DNA of 57,025 bases from CALJFL01 sp039964455 (GTDB lineage Bacteria; Pseudomonadota; Gammaproteobacteria; Pseudomonadales; Halieaceae): NCBI GenBank assembly GCA_039964455.1, contig JBDVXK010000005.1:1-57025 (forward strand), read 5' to 3'. How positions within the stretch are numbered: position 1 is the first letter of the stretch; each line of letters begins with the position of its first letter. Below are positions 8,471 through 16,706 of this stretch, piece by piece. The notes beneath the pieces were generated by a model. That model was not told where the DNA came from. It searched no databases and saw only the letters and a list, made by a program, of their open reading frames with translations. The position numbers were made by a program, and so were the translations under genes.

Positions 8471-9160
8471 TCAGTAGCCGCTATCGGCCCCCGCTTCCCC
8501 GCTGACAATAACTACACCGGCGCTTGTACCCAGCCGTGTGGCACCGGCTTCAACCATAGCCAGGGCGGCCGCATAATCGCGAATGCCGCCCGAGGCTTTC
8601 ACCCCGACGTTTGCACCCACTTCAGTCGCCATCAGTGCCACAGTCTCCAGCGTAGCGCCTCCGGTGCTGAATCCAGTTGAAGTCTTAACAAATGCCGTGC
8701 CCAGATCACTGCAGATATGGCATAGCCTGATAATTTCCTCATCAGTCAAAAGACTGGTTTCAAAGATAACTTTCAGCGGCACCTCACCACAGGCCTGCAG
8801 CACCGCCTCAATATCGGCACTAACAGCTGGCCAGTCTCCGGCCTTTACGGCGCCCACCGCCACCACCATGTCTATTTCCTGAGCCCCATCAACTATCGCC
8901 AATCGCGCTTCAGCAGCTTTTGCACCAGCAGACATCGCCCCAAGCGGGAACCCTACCACCGTGCATACCAGCACCTCGCTGCCATTGAGTTCGCGCTTTG
9001 CGAGACCGGTAAAACCTGAGTTGACGCATACCGACTTAAAGTTATGGGCCATCGCCTGCTCACACAGAACAGCAATGTCTGCAGCTGTCGCCTCTGGCTT
9101 TAACAAGGTGTGATCGATGAAGGCAGCCATCTCAGCTGGTGGAATTTCTTTGGCACTCAT
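8471..9160 (-). CDS. deoC: Deoxyribose-phosphate aldolase
   Basis: A 229-residue class I aldolase that splits 2-deoxyribose-5-phosphate into glyceraldehyde-3-phosphate and acetaldehyde. The Schiff-base lysine is Lys159 in FVKTSTGF; the proton-relay partners are probably Asp98 (EIDMVV) and Lys188 (VKASGGIRD). DHTLLKP near the N-terminus is a family hallmark. The ATG at 9160 has AAGGA about 8 nt upstream; the open frame extends 19 codons further but without support. It diverges from the ribokinase gene across a 75-bp region with a perfect palindrome, which suggests joint control of (deoxy)ribose use. No deoA, deoB or deoD is nearby. Confidence 0.95.
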   Translation of the reverse strand: MSAKEIPPAEMAAFIDHTLLKPEATAADIAVLCEQAMAHNFKSVCVNSGFTGLAKRELNGSEVLVCTVVGFPLGAMSAGAKAAEARLAIVDGAQEIDMVVAVGAVKAGDWPAVSADIEAVLQACGEVPLKVIFETSLLTDEEIIRLCHICSDLGTAFVKTSTGFSTGGATLETVALMATEVGANVGVKASGGIRDYAAALAMVEAGATRLGTSAGVVIVSGEAGADSGY

Positions 9161-9195
9161 ATGCGGTCCTTTGCACTTATTTACGGCGTTGTGTC

Positions 9196-9212
9196 TATAC
9201 TCATCGAGTATA
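9196..9212. promoter_or_regulatory. Palindromic operator candidate, deoC/rbsK
   Basis: TATACTC-ATC-GAGTATA is a perfect 7-3-7 inverted repeat in the middle of the divergent deoC/rbsK region. It overlaps -10-like hexamers on both strands (TATAAA rightward, TATACT leftward). A repressor bound here would shut off both genes. No regulator gene is adjacent. Confidence 0.5.
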
Positions 9213-9235
9213 AACATCTGTTACGGGAAACATAC

Positions 9236-10141
9236 ATGGATATTGCAGTCATTGGTTCCAACATGGTGGACCTGATCGCCTACATCGACCAAATGCCCAA
9301 GACCGGGGAGACATTGTTAGCTGATGACTTTGCCATGGGCTGCGGCGGCAAAGGCGCAAACCAGGCCGTAGCGGCCGCCAAGCTGGGTGGACGCGTAATG
9401 ATGATGAGTAAAGTGGGTGACGATATGTTCGCCGACAATACCATAGCCAACCTGGCCTCCTACGAAGTCGATACCCGCCATGTCAGCCGTGTCCCCGGCG
9501 TTTCCAGCGGTGTAGCGCCCATTATGGTCGATCGCGACTCACACAATCGTATTCTGATAATTCCAGGGGCAAACAATCATCTGCTGCCCGCCGATATTGA
9601 CGCCGCGGCAGACGACCTGAACTGGTGCAAGATGATCGTGCTGCAGCTTGAGATCCCTCTGGAGACCATTTACCACGCTATTTCATTTGGCAACAACGCC
9701 GGTATCCCGGTATTGCTCAACCCTGCCCCGGCTAATCGAGAGCTGGATATCGATGCGGCCTGCCGCTGTGATTTTTTTGTCCCCAATGAAACCGAGCTGG
9801 AAATTCTCACGGGAATGCCGGTAGAAACGCTGGAGGAAATCGAGGCTGCGGCCCGCAAGTTGCTGGATCACGGCCTTAAACATTTAATCGTCACTCTTGG
9901 GGAGCGCGGAGCGCTTTACCTGCATGGCGACCAGAAGCATCACTACACAGCACCCGGGGTTGCGGCGGTAGATACAACCGGCGCCGGAGACGCCTTTATT
10001 GGATGCTTCGCACAGTCCTTCGTGGCCACCGGCGGGGATATCGATGCGGCGATCAAGCGTGCCATACGTTACGCCTCACACAGTGTTACCGGGCGCGGCA
10101 CACAGACCTCCTATGCCAGCGCCGACGATTTTGGCGATTGA
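9236..10141 (+). CDS. rbsK: Ribokinase
   Basis: A 301-residue PfkB-family sugar kinase. It has the N-terminal glycine pair motif GCGGKGANQA (residues 35-44), which closes over the sugar, and the C-terminal ATP/anion-hole motif DTTGAGDAFIG (about 245-255) with the catalytic Asp. It should phosphorylate D-ribose, or deoxyribose, at O5 using ATP. The ATG at 9236 starts MDIAVIGSN, the usual family N-terminus, with GGGAA upstream; longer readings to 9110 overlap deoC and are rejected. No ribose ABC transporter or RbsD is nearby. Paired divergently with deoC, it may feed salvaged sugars into the pentose-phosphate pathway and glycolysis. Confidence 0.93.
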   Translation: MDIAVIGSNMVDLIAYIDQMPKTGETLLADDFAMGCGGKGANQAVAAAKLGGRVMMMSKVGDDMFADNTIANLASYEVDTRHVSRVPGVSSGVAPIMVDRDSHNRILIIPGANNHLLPADIDAAADDLNWCKMIVLQLEIPLETIYHAISFGNNAGIPVLLNPAPANRELDIDAACRCDFFVPNETELEILTGMPVETLEEIEAAARKLLDHGLKHLIVTLGERGALYLHGDQKHHYTAPGVAAVDTTGAGDAFIGCFAQSFVATGGDIDAAIKRAIRYASHSVTGRGTQTSYASADDFGD

Positions 10142-10144
10142 GGG

Positions 10145-10618
10145 TTACAGGGCGATCGTGCCTGTCTCTTCGATGCGCTGGGTGGGCACCAGGCCATTGA
10201 AATCGATCTTGGCCTGAAACCGATAATCCAACTCTTCAGCGCGACTGCGCCCCAGGCTGCCTATCAGGCGTAGCACCTCGAAGAGGTTTATACCCGCCTC
10301 AACGGTCACCACTTCTTCGCTATAGCCCTCAATAACCGGCACATCGTTGGTCACACCACTGATAACCTCGTTGTCCAGCAAGTCCATCGTATAACTGATA
10401 CCAGCGATGTCGAGGTCAATGCTGTTGGGATTTACAATACGCAGCGATATCTCGAAACGGGGACCCGAGCCCTCCACGGGCAAACTGCGGATATTTTCGA
10501 TAGTTACTTTGGGAGGATCGAGATTCGGCAGTACTGTGGCACAACCCGCTAAAAAAATTGCGGCATACAAGAGCAAGGCAACCGCTTGGAAAGAACCGGG
10601 AATGCGTGTGGCGCTCAT
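10145..10618 (-). CDS. LEA14-like (LEA type 2) lipoprotein
   Basis: A 157-residue protein with a lipoprotein signal; the lipobox is LAGC with the cysteine near residue 26. The mature part is a single beta-sandwich with FEISLRIVNPNSIDLDIAGISY, the pattern of the water-stress/LEA-2 domain (shared with plant LEA14). Such bacterial lipoproteins are poorly characterised. The ATG at 10618 is preceded by AGGAG at 6 nt; a TTG two codons earlier is less likely. It is convergent with rbsK with a 3-nt gap and lies 19 nt downstream of the 51-codon membrane gene, so those two are probably one transcript. Confidence 0.85.
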   Translation of the reverse strand: MSATRIPGSFQAVALLLYAAIFLAGCATVLPNLDPPKVTIENIRSLPVEGSGPRFEISLRIVNPNSIDLDIAGISYTMDLLDNEVISGVTNDVPVIEGYSEEVVTVEAGINLFEVLRLIGSLGRSRAEELDYRFQAKIDFNGLVPTQRIEETGTIAL

Positions 10619-10637
10619 CTGCAACTCCTAAAAATCA

Positions 10638-10793
10638 TCATCGTGTAAAAGCAATGAAAAATACGCCATAGCCCAGGCTGCCAACGGCAAATACTGCCGC
10701 CACCCAATCACCGGTCTCCAGATACATCCAGCTACTGAAGGCAAACATTGCGGCAGACAACAGCAACGCCACAAATTTTACACTCGACGACAT
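10638..10793 (-). CDS. 51-residue two-helix membrane protein
   Basis: A short ORF translated by hand: it starts MSSSVKFVALLLSAAMFAFS and ends VFFIAFTR. Two hydrophobic helices (about residues 6-23 and 31-49) are joined by a short polar turn, YLETGDW. The stop codon is 19 nt before the ATG of the LEA14-like lipoprotein, on the same strand. I recognise no family. The clean two-helix pattern and tight spacing support it being real, but there is no strong ribosome binding site. Confidence 0.55.
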   Translation of the reverse strand: MSSSVKFVALLLSAAMFAFSSWMYLETGDWVAAVFAVGSLGYGVFFIAFTR

Positions 10794-10963
10794 GCTACAC
10801 CCTGCGAACTATTGTCCGCCCCGCTACGTTTGTGAATTACGCGCCAGCAGTCTACGCGCGATCTCTGGCATGACAATCATTTTAACGAATCGAGACCGAG
10901 ATGCGACCGATAAAAACCACAGGTAATTTCTGTTAATCTATCGCCAATTGAATTGAGAAACTT
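10794..10963. other. Divergent intergenic region before exosortase H
   Basis: 170 bp between the small membrane gene and exosortase H. TGTTAATCT (10931-10939) could be a weak extended -10 for the exosortase, placing the start of transcription near 10946. I see nothing else that I can name. Confidence 0.3.
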
Positions 10964-11464
10964 ATGTCACGCTTCATTATCATATTCACAATTGTGCTGG
11001 TCGGCCTGTTTACCCTGGAAATGCTGGAGCCCGTGCAGGCCGCAGCGATACAGCCATTCACCTCATGGCTTGCGACGATAAGCGCAGGCCTGATCATGCC
11101 CTTTGATGACGCCGTGGTCGCCTACGGCCGCGTCATTGAGCACACAGTGGCGCAGTTTGCGGTCTCTATTGAAGCTGGCTGTAACGGTGTAGAAGCAACC
11201 ATTGTGCTGATTGCCGGCGTACTCGCCTTTCCGGCCACCTGGCGGCAAAAGCTCGCTGCGATCGCGCTGGGCTTTGTGGCTGTTCAGGCAATGAATATCC
11301 TGCGAATCGTTAGCTTGTTTTACCTCGGCCAGTGGGATCTGGCGATATTCACCTGGACTCATCTGTATATCTGGCCGGTGCTGATCATGCTGGATGTACT
11401 GGTCGTCTTTATGCTCTACCTGCGCTATTTGTCCCGGCAGTCTGTCAGCCCTGCCACAGCATGA
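10964..11464 (+). CDS. xrtH: Exosortase H (XrtH)
   Basis: A 166-residue integral membrane cysteine protease-transpeptidase of the exosortase/archaeosortase family. The invariant trio is visible: Cys73 in EAGCNGVEA, Arg114 in NILRIV and His133 in WTHLYIWP. The short length and EAGCNGVEA context fit subtype H, which by established knowledge processes proteins with IPTLxxWG C-terminal (CTERM) sorting signals. No ORF in this window ends with such a signal, so its substrates must be encoded elsewhere. It overlaps the next gene by 4 nt (ATGA), a coupled pair. Confidence 0.88.
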   Translation: MSRFIIIFTIVLVGLFTLEMLEPVQAAAIQPFTSWLATISAGLIMPFDDAVVAYGRVIEHTVAQFAVSIEAGCNGVEATIVLIAGVLAFPATWRQKLAAIALGFVAVQAMNILRIVSLFYLGQWDLAIFTWTHLYIWPVLIMLDVLVVFMLYLRYLSRQSVSPATA

Positions 11465-12087
11465 AAAAGGCAACGGTAAAGCGGTTCTTCGGTTTTGTAG
11501 TGGTACTGCTGCCGGCAATGTTTATTGTCTGGCATGCACTCGGGTCAGTTGTTGCTGCACCTGCGGTGGCATTGTCCGGGGCGATACTGCAATGGTGGCT
11601 GCCTGAACTGATCAGTGAGGTCACCCTTAACGGCACTCACATGGTTATTGCGGCAGCCGTTGGCGAATTGAATGGCGCACTGCTGCCGTCAGCGGAAGCT
11701 GGCAATCAACTGGCATTCCAGCTCGATACCCGAACCCTGAGCTACTCGATTCCCTTTTACGCTGCACTGCACTTTGCCACGCCCATGCACAGCAGCCTGG
11801 AACGTTTTGCCCGCGGCCTATTGATTCTCTGGCTGTTAATCATCATCGGTTTGATTTTCACCAGCCTCAAGGATTTGATGCTGGGCTTGGGCGCTCTATT
11901 TTTTTCTTCAAGCGTACCACCCGCCGACGCAATCGCACTGGGTTACCAGTTCAGTGTGCTCATGGTGCCACCGGTAGCGCCCGTGCTGATCTGGGCCTTT
12001 GAAGCGCGTGATGTCGGTCTTTTTCCACAGCTCATCGAAACGCCAGTGAAAAAAGACACGCCTCAGCCTGCCTCACCAGAATCGTAG
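11461..12087 (+). CDS. Exosortase H-associated membrane protein
   Basis: A 208-residue protein translated from an ATG that overlaps the xrtH stop codon. It has an N-terminal helix (about 10-38), a periplasmic-looking central part, another helix around 121-138 and a third near 150-172. A partner protein of this kind accompanies XrtH in other genomes (recollection of an XrtH-associated family). Its role is unknown; helping substrate recognition or maturation is a guess. A terminator follows 22 nt after the stop. Confidence 0.78.
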   Translation: MKKATVKRFFGFVVVLLPAMFIVWHALGSVVAAPAVALSGAILQWWLPELISEVTLNGTHMVIAAAVGELNGALLPSAEAGNQLAFQLDTRTLSYSIPFYAALHFATPMHSSLERFARGLLILWLLIIIGLIFTSLKDLMLGLGALFFSSSVPPADAIALGYQFSVLMVPPVAPVLIWAFEARDVGLFPQLIETPVKKDTPQPASPES

Positions 12088-12109
12088 GACTCACCCTCCG
12101 AGCCTAACC

Positions 12110-12134
12110 GCCAGGGCTTTCCCTGGCAGCGTTT
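12110..12134 (+). terminator. Intrinsic terminator after the xrtH pair
   Basis: GCCAGGG (12110-12116), loop CTTT, CCCTGGC (12121-12127) form a perfect 7-bp hairpin, followed by AGCGTTTT. It closes the two-gene exosortase operon before the convergent MerR gene. Confidence 0.7.
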
Positions 12135-12204
12135 TCGGTTGGGGCAATCTGGCATACATCCCCTGCAGGGCAAAACCTCTGCCGCTTCGCTTCCTGCATC
12201 TGCC

Positions 12205-13221
12205 TCAGGCTGCATCAGAGATTTTCTCGGATTTGCCCTGGGCCTGCATGAGTTGCTGGAACTCCTCTCCCCGCTCTTCCAGCACGGCTTCGAGGGCCCG
12301 CTCCATCAACCAGCGAGCCTGCCCTGTGTAAGCATAAATACTGGAATGCACAGCCGCGTCATGCCAGTTTTCTACAGAACAACTGGAGGAATATTCTTCA
12401 AAGTGCGCCAACGCGCGAATGAGGTCGGCGATATGACGCGGGCACTCGCAATCCAGGGTGCTTTTCAAGGAGCGGGCGGCGCTCAACTGGGTCTCGTCGA
12501 AACGCCTGGGTTTTGAAGCGATCAACTCTCCCAGGTTGGTTTCGCCCAGCCCGGTTGCCTTCTCAGCCACGCTGCGACCAATCTCGAACGCGATGTAAGC
12601 CGGATCCGGCGGGAATGTTGTCGTGGTAATCCCCTGCTTCTCAAACTCGCTAAGCCAGCGCTCATTGCCAAACTGATAAGTAACCAGCACACGGCCGGGC
12701 TGGAGTTGATCAATCACCTCGGTCAGTTGACGCACACTGGTCGACGACAAAGTCGCACATTCAACAATGAGACTGTCGACCTTACCCATGTCCTCGAATA
12801 AAGTTGGCTCGGCCGCCGCAGGTGCAAACCTGGCCAGCAGAGCATCTACATTCGCGATGCAGCCCTGATGCTCCTCCAGCCAACTACACAGCTGCTCTCC
12901 CATGAAAACCACTCTTGGCTTGCTCTCAGGAAGATTCAGCTTGGCACCGCTGGCCTGCCCTCGCAGTAACATCTCCAGAGTTTTACGCTCTGAGGACGCG
13001 ATCTCGCCTATTCGTGATCCGTTGTTGACCAGTGCCGCCACCATCTGGAGATGCTCAAGGTCTGCCTGCGTATATTGTCTGCGGCCGGTAGCAGATTTAT
13101 GACTAGCGCCAAGGCCATATCGTCGCTCCCACACCCGGAGGGTGTCAGGCTTCAAGCCGGTCAATCTTGCTACAGTACCGATGCCGTGGAGGGGTCGTGG
13201 TTCCAGATTAGCTTGCTGCAT
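12205..13221 (-). CDS. MerR-family regulator of photolyase cluster (LitR/CarH-like)
   Basis: A 338-residue regulator. Residues 13-80 are a MerR DNA-binding domain (GTVARLTGLKPDTLRVWERRYG). Residues about 95-200 look like a Rossmann domain in the place where CarH/LitR light sensors bind adenosylcobalamin. The C-terminal part (about 225-315) is helical, with DCECPRHIADLIRAL. The cobalamin motif DxHxxG is absent in my reading, so this copy is probably not a B12 photoreceptor. It may sense light through a partner, or sense something else. It is divergent from a sigma factor and sits near a photolyase, as LitR-type regulators often do. It probably controls the intergenic sites at 13247-13366 and so its own gene. 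Confidence 0.85.
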   Translation of the reverse strand: MQQANLEPRPLHGIGTVARLTGLKPDTLRVWERRYGLGASHKSATGRRQYTQADLEHLQMVAALVNNGSRIGEIASSERKTLEMLLRGQASGAKLNLPESKPRVVFMGEQLCSWLEEHQGCIANVDALLARFAPAAAEPTLFEDMGKVDSLIVECATLSSTSVRQLTEVIDQLQPGRVLVTYQFGNERWLSEFEKQGITTTTFPPDPAYIAFEIGRSVAEKATGLGETNLGELIASKPRRFDETQLSAARSLKSTLDCECPRHIADLIRALAHFEEYSSSCSVENWHDAAVHSSIYAYTGQARWLMERALEAVLEERGEEFQQLMQAQGKSEKISDAA

Positions 13222-13246
13222 GTCGACGTTCCTTTTGTGGGTTTCT

Positions 13247-13366
13247 GGACAAGATACGCGACAAAAACCGGACCGGATTGCCTATGGCACAAGTATGTCC
13301 ATGCCTTGTCGCGATGTTATATGGACAGGGAGGGGTGTTTTCCGTCCAGTCATCGGATACTTGTCG
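13247..13366. promoter_or_regulatory. Divergent control region with TTGTC repeats
   Basis: Between the MerR and sigma genes TTGTC recurs on both strands: TTGTCC (minus, 13252-13247), TTGTCGC (minus, 13264-13258), TTGTCGC (plus, 13306-13312) and TTGTCG (plus, 13361-13366, followed by TATATCC). GCGACAA at 13258 and TTGTCGC at 13306 form an exact inverted pair. These are candidate operators for the MerR protein, or -35-like elements for the sigma factor. No consensus sigma-70 promoter stands out. Confidence 0.4.
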
Positions 13367-13400
13367 TATATCCAATGACGAAACAGTCAGGAGCACAAAC

Positions 13401-14702
13401 GTGGACCAAACAATCGCTGATACCGATGAAAAAGACCTGGAACGACTCTTCGCCGAGGCACGCAAGTATCCCTTGCTGACGGCAGAGCAGGAAGGCGATA
13501 TTGACGGCAGTAAATGGGCAGCAGTACATGAATTGGAACGCCTGCTGACCCGGGATGCTGCGGGGCGAACATTCCTGCGGCGCTGGTGCAAGAATTGCGC
13601 TGAGACGCCGCCGGATGTCAGCCGCTTCAGAAGCCGCGACCTGCACTTTATTCTGCGCAGAGAAGTAGGAGACTACCTGAGCGGCGGCAAATCGGCTCAC
13701 GCGGCTCAGACTCTCCACAGCAACATTGCCAACGGGGCGAATGCCAAACAATCGCTAGAGCTTCTGCAGGAACTCAAGCTCCCCGCCAGCCTCGTTGTAG
13801 GTCTTGTGGCTACACTTATGCGCAATCACAACATCGAAGTAGCGTGTAGCGTGGCAGATGCACTACAACAGTGGCAATTACAGTGGCCGGCTGAGCGAGC
13901 GTCCAAGCGCAGCATCACAGAGAGCAATCGCCTGGCGATGACAACCATGTTGCAGCAATACAACGATGCACGCGATACCCTCACCATGCACAATCTGCGG
14001 CTTGTCTACTCCATCGCGGGTCGTAACCGCGGCAAGGGCGTCAATTTTCTGGACATGGTGCAGGAAGGTACGCTGGGACTGATCCGGGCCGCAGAAAAAT
14101 TTGAGCACAGCAAAGGCTTTCGCTTTAGTACCTACTGCTTCAACTGGATTACCCAATCTATACGGCGCTATGTAGGTGACACCGCCGGACTCATTCGATA
14201 CCCCACCCACGTGCAGGAGCAGGTGAACAAGGTGTATCGCGAGCGACTGGACGCTGTTGCTCGCACGGGCTTTGAGCCTTCAGACGCCGAGCTGGCCGAA
14301 GCGGCGGGCTTGTCGCTGGAAAAAATTCGCGGTCTTAAGCAGCTGCGTAATCTGGGCATATCGCTGGATGCGCCTCAGTACGATGAGGACGACAGCTCTA
14401 CTATGCTGGACACCATGCCAGGCGGCCCGTTTCAGCAGACCACACAATCTGCAGAGACCGAGTCGTTGCAGCGTTGCCTGCTAACAGAGATGGATTGTCT
14501 GGAACCCGCTGAGCGCGAGGTGGTAATCGCTCGCTGGGGCCTGCATCAGGGCCCTGCCCTGTCACGCGCTGAAATCGCCGATCGCATGTCGGTGAGTCGC
14601 GAATGGGTCAGGCAACTGGAAAGTTCAGCGCTGAAAAAGCTCAAGAACAACAACACCATCCAAAGCGCCTACCAGGACTATAGCAGCGTGTCTGCCTGGT
14701 AG
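13401..14702 (+). CDS. Alternative sigma-70 factor in the photolyase cluster
   Basis: A 433-residue sigma factor. It has a region 1.2-like start (DEKDLERLFAEARKYPLLTA), a variable insert of about 150 residues, region 2 (KGVNFLDMVQEGTLGLIRAA and FRFSTYCFNWITQSIRR), region 3 and a region 4 helix-turn-helix (LSRAEIADRMSVSREWVRQLE). It is closer in layout to RpoS/RpoD-type factors than to ECF sigmas, but it has no housekeeping N-terminal 1.1 region. The GTG at 13401 has AGGAG 8 nt upstream; the frame is open to 13278 without support. The MerR gene diverges from it and the DUF523 gene follows by 56 nt. It plausibly directs transcription of light- or stress-induced genes, including phrB. Confidence 0.9.
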   Translation: MDQTIADTDEKDLERLFAEARKYPLLTAEQEGDIDGSKWAAVHELERLLTRDAAGRTFLRRWCKNCAETPPDVSRFRSRDLHFILRREVGDYLSGGKSAHAAQTLHSNIANGANAKQSLELLQELKLPASLVVGLVATLMRNHNIEVACSVADALQQWQLQWPAERASKRSITESNRLAMTTMLQQYNDARDTLTMHNLRLVYSIAGRNRGKGVNFLDMVQEGTLGLIRAAEKFEHSKGFRFSTYCFNWITQSIRRYVGDTAGLIRYPTHVQEQVNKVYRERLDAVARTGFEPSDAELAEAAGLSLEKIRGLKQLRNLGISLDAPQYDEDDSSTMLDTMPGGPFQQTTQSAETESLQRCLLTEMDCLEPAEREVVIARWGLHQGPALSRAEIADRMSVSREWVRQLESSALKKLKNNNTIQSAYQDYSSVSAW

Positions 14703-14758
14703 TTGCGTCACCCCTGCCACCGCGGTAAGTTGCTGGAAACATATCCAGAGACCTGACC

Positions 14759-15733
14759 ATGCCCAAAACAGCCAGCACTCCCCCTGCCGACGCTCCGGTA
14801 ATGGGCATAGGGTCCTGCCTGGCGGGGCATGCAGTGCGTTACGACGGGCAGACCAAAAGTCCCAACCAACACATACAGGACCTGGCAAGTGCCTTTCAGC
14901 TGCGGGCCTTCTGTCCGGAAATGGGCATAGGTCTGGGCGTGCCGAGACCACCGATTCGACTGGTGGGGCCAGAAGACGATGTGCGAATACTGGACGTCGC
15001 CACACACACTCACGACTACACAGAACAGATTGCCGGCTACGCAAAAACCGTAATGGAGCTGGCACCGGAGCTGTGCGCCTATGTGTTGGTGAAAGGAAGC
15101 CCCAGCTGCGGCTTCGACAGGGTGAAACGCTTTGCCGATAACGGGCACAGCCTGGCCTCGGACCAGCAGGGTATTTTCGCCAGCGCCCTGGGCCAACTTG
15201 ACCCCCTGCTACCCCTGGAGGATGACGGCCGACTCAACGACCCGGGCCTGCGCGAGAGCTTCGTCACTCGCGCATACACCTATCACGACTGGAAAACCCT
15301 GGCCGCACAGCCACTAACAGCGCACAAGCTCATCGAGTTTTACAGCCGCTACAAATATCTGGTGATGGCCCATCACGTGCCCAGCTACAAGAAGCTTGGG
15401 CGACTGCTGGCAGATGCGGGAAAGCAGCCCGTTGAAGATCTGGCAGAGACCTTTATTACTGGCCTGATGGCAGCACTCACCTTTAGAGCAACCAGGCGCA
15501 GCCACACCAATGTGCTACATCACCTGTCGGGGTACCTCAAGCGAACGGTAGAATCTTCGGAGCGACAACGACTGAACGAGCTTATTGAACAGTACCGCCA
15601 GGGTCATGTACCGCTGGTAGTACCTGTCACAATGCTGAAACATCATTTCGCCAATAGCCCGAATTCATACATCGACCAGCAGGTTTTCATGACGCCCTAC
15701 CCTGACGAACTGAAGTTACGCAATCTCATCTAG
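14759..15733 (+). CDS. DUF523-DUF1722 protein (TudS-YbgA type)
   Basis: A 324-residue two-domain protein. The N-terminal half is DUF523, with SCLAG (19-23), FCPEMGIGLGVPRPP and GSPSCGF, whose three cysteines resemble the cluster-binding set of thiouracil desulfidase TudS. The C-terminal half is DUF1722 (YbgA), with KLIEFYSRYKYLVMAHH and HVPLVVPVTMLKHHF. In E. coli ybgA lies directly before the photolyase gene, so its presence here supports a role linked to UV-damage repair. The biochemical role of the YbgA part is unsettled. It is 56 nt downstream of the sigma gene and ends with a 4-nt tail-to-tail overlap with the epimerase gene. Confidence 0.92.
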   Translation: MPKTASTPPADAPVMGIGSCLAGHAVRYDGQTKSPNQHIQDLASAFQLRAFCPEMGIGLGVPRPPIRLVGPEDDVRILDVATHTHDYTEQIAGYAKTVMELAPELCAYVLVKGSPSCGFDRVKRFADNGHSLASDQQGIFASALGQLDPLLPLEDDGRLNDPGLRESFVTRAYTYHDWKTLAAQPLTAHKLIEFYSRYKYLVMAHHVPSYKKLGRLLADAGKQPVEDLAETFITGLMAALTFRATRRSHTNVLHHLSGYLKRTVESSERQRLNELIEQYRQGHVPLVVPVTMLKHHFANSPNSYIDQQVFMTPYPDELKLRNLI

Positions 15734-16620
15734 TCCGCGATGATGGCGTCCAGCGCGCTATCTATCTCAGGGTAATTAAAAGTGAAACCCGCGGCTTGCA
15801 AGCGCGCCGGAACCACCCGCTGACCGGTAATCAACAACTCATCAGCCATCTCACCAACCAGCAAGCGCATGGCAAATGCCGGCATTGGCAAAGCCAGCAG
15901 CGTGCGAAACTTACGCTGCATCGCCTCGCAGAAACCCTTGCTGGTGACAGGCTCCGGTGCAGTCACATTGAAAGCCCCGCTCGCGCTGTCGCTAGCCAGC
16001 AGCCAAAGCATCGCTGCGACCGCATCATCCCGGTGAATCCAACTCAGCCACTGCTGTCCTGAGCCAATCCAGTTGCCGAAACCCATCCTGAAAGGGCGCG
16101 CCATCTCGATCATCGCCCCGCCATCACTATCCAGCACGACCCCCAGGCGCAAGAAACAGACCCGCACACCCAGGGCCTGGGCCGCACTCGCCTCCTGCTC
16201 CCATTGATCACATAATTCAGATGAAAAACAATTACCTACGGGTGTATTTTCATCCAATCTATCACTGCCGTTAGGGCCGTAATACCCAATAGCACTGGCG
16301 CTGAGGAGCACCGCGGGGCGCTGCTCAAGCCTGCGTATAAGCGCTACCAGAGCCCGGGTCGTATCAATCCTGCTGGCAACAATTTCCTCTTTATAAGCGA
16401 CAGTCCAGCGCTTGCCCGCCATCGATGCTCCGGCGAGGTTGATTATCGCGTCCAGCGCATAGTCGTCACTCAATGCCTCAAGGCTGGTGATAAACCGACA
16501 GTGATCGCGATCGGCGTGGCCCTCTCGGCTAAGAATGACCAAAGAGTGACCTTGCTCTAGGAGACTTTGCCGCAGTGCGGCGCCAATAAAGCCTGTTCCG
16601 CCAGTAATAAGTATGTTCAT
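15730..16620 (-). CDS. TIGR01777-type NAD(P)-binding epimerase (YfcH-like)
   Basis: A 296-residue extended short-chain dehydrogenase. The dinucleotide motif GGTGFIGAAL is at residues 7-16, SASAIGYYGPNG supplies the catalytic Ser/Tyr neighbourhood, and NLAGASMAGKRW near residue 62 is typical of the SDR39U/YfcH group. The C-terminal DUF1731 segment (PAFAMRLLVGEMADELLITGQRV) completes the family architecture. The substrate is not known. In light-induced photolyase clusters of other gammaproteobacteria such an epimerase is a frequent member (recollection). It overlaps the DUF523 gene tail to tail by 4 nt and diverges from the sirtuin gene. Confidence 0.88.
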   Translation of the reverse strand: MNILITGGTGFIGAALRQSLLEQGHSLVILSREGHADRDHCRFITSLEALSDDYALDAIINLAGASMAGKRWTVAYKEEIVASRIDTTRALVALIRRLEQRPAVLLSASAIGYYGPNGSDRLDENTPVGNCFSSELCDQWEQEASAAQALGVRVCFLRLGVVLDSDGGAMIEMARPFRMGFGNWIGSGQQWLSWIHRDDAVAAMLWLLASDSASGAFNVTAPEPVTSKGFCEAMQRKFRTLLALPMPAFAMRLLVGEMADELLITGQRVVPARLQAAGFTFNYPEIDSALDAIIAD

Positions 16621-16706
16621 TTCAAATACCCTCGCTTCACTGCAATGTACGAGCGGCTACACCATTGGATCATTGTCCGCATTAATCCCCCAGCGAAACT
16701 TCAACG

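Noticed and set aside
8471..9217. deoC start 19 codons upstream of 9160
   Set aside because: The extra residues do not resemble aldolase N-termini and would cover the divergent promoter region; ATG 9160 has a ribosome binding site.
12205..13221. Cobalamin-binding assignment for the MerR regulator
   Set aside because: The CarH-like layout tempted me, but no DxHxxG motif is present; I keep it as an open question in the findings.
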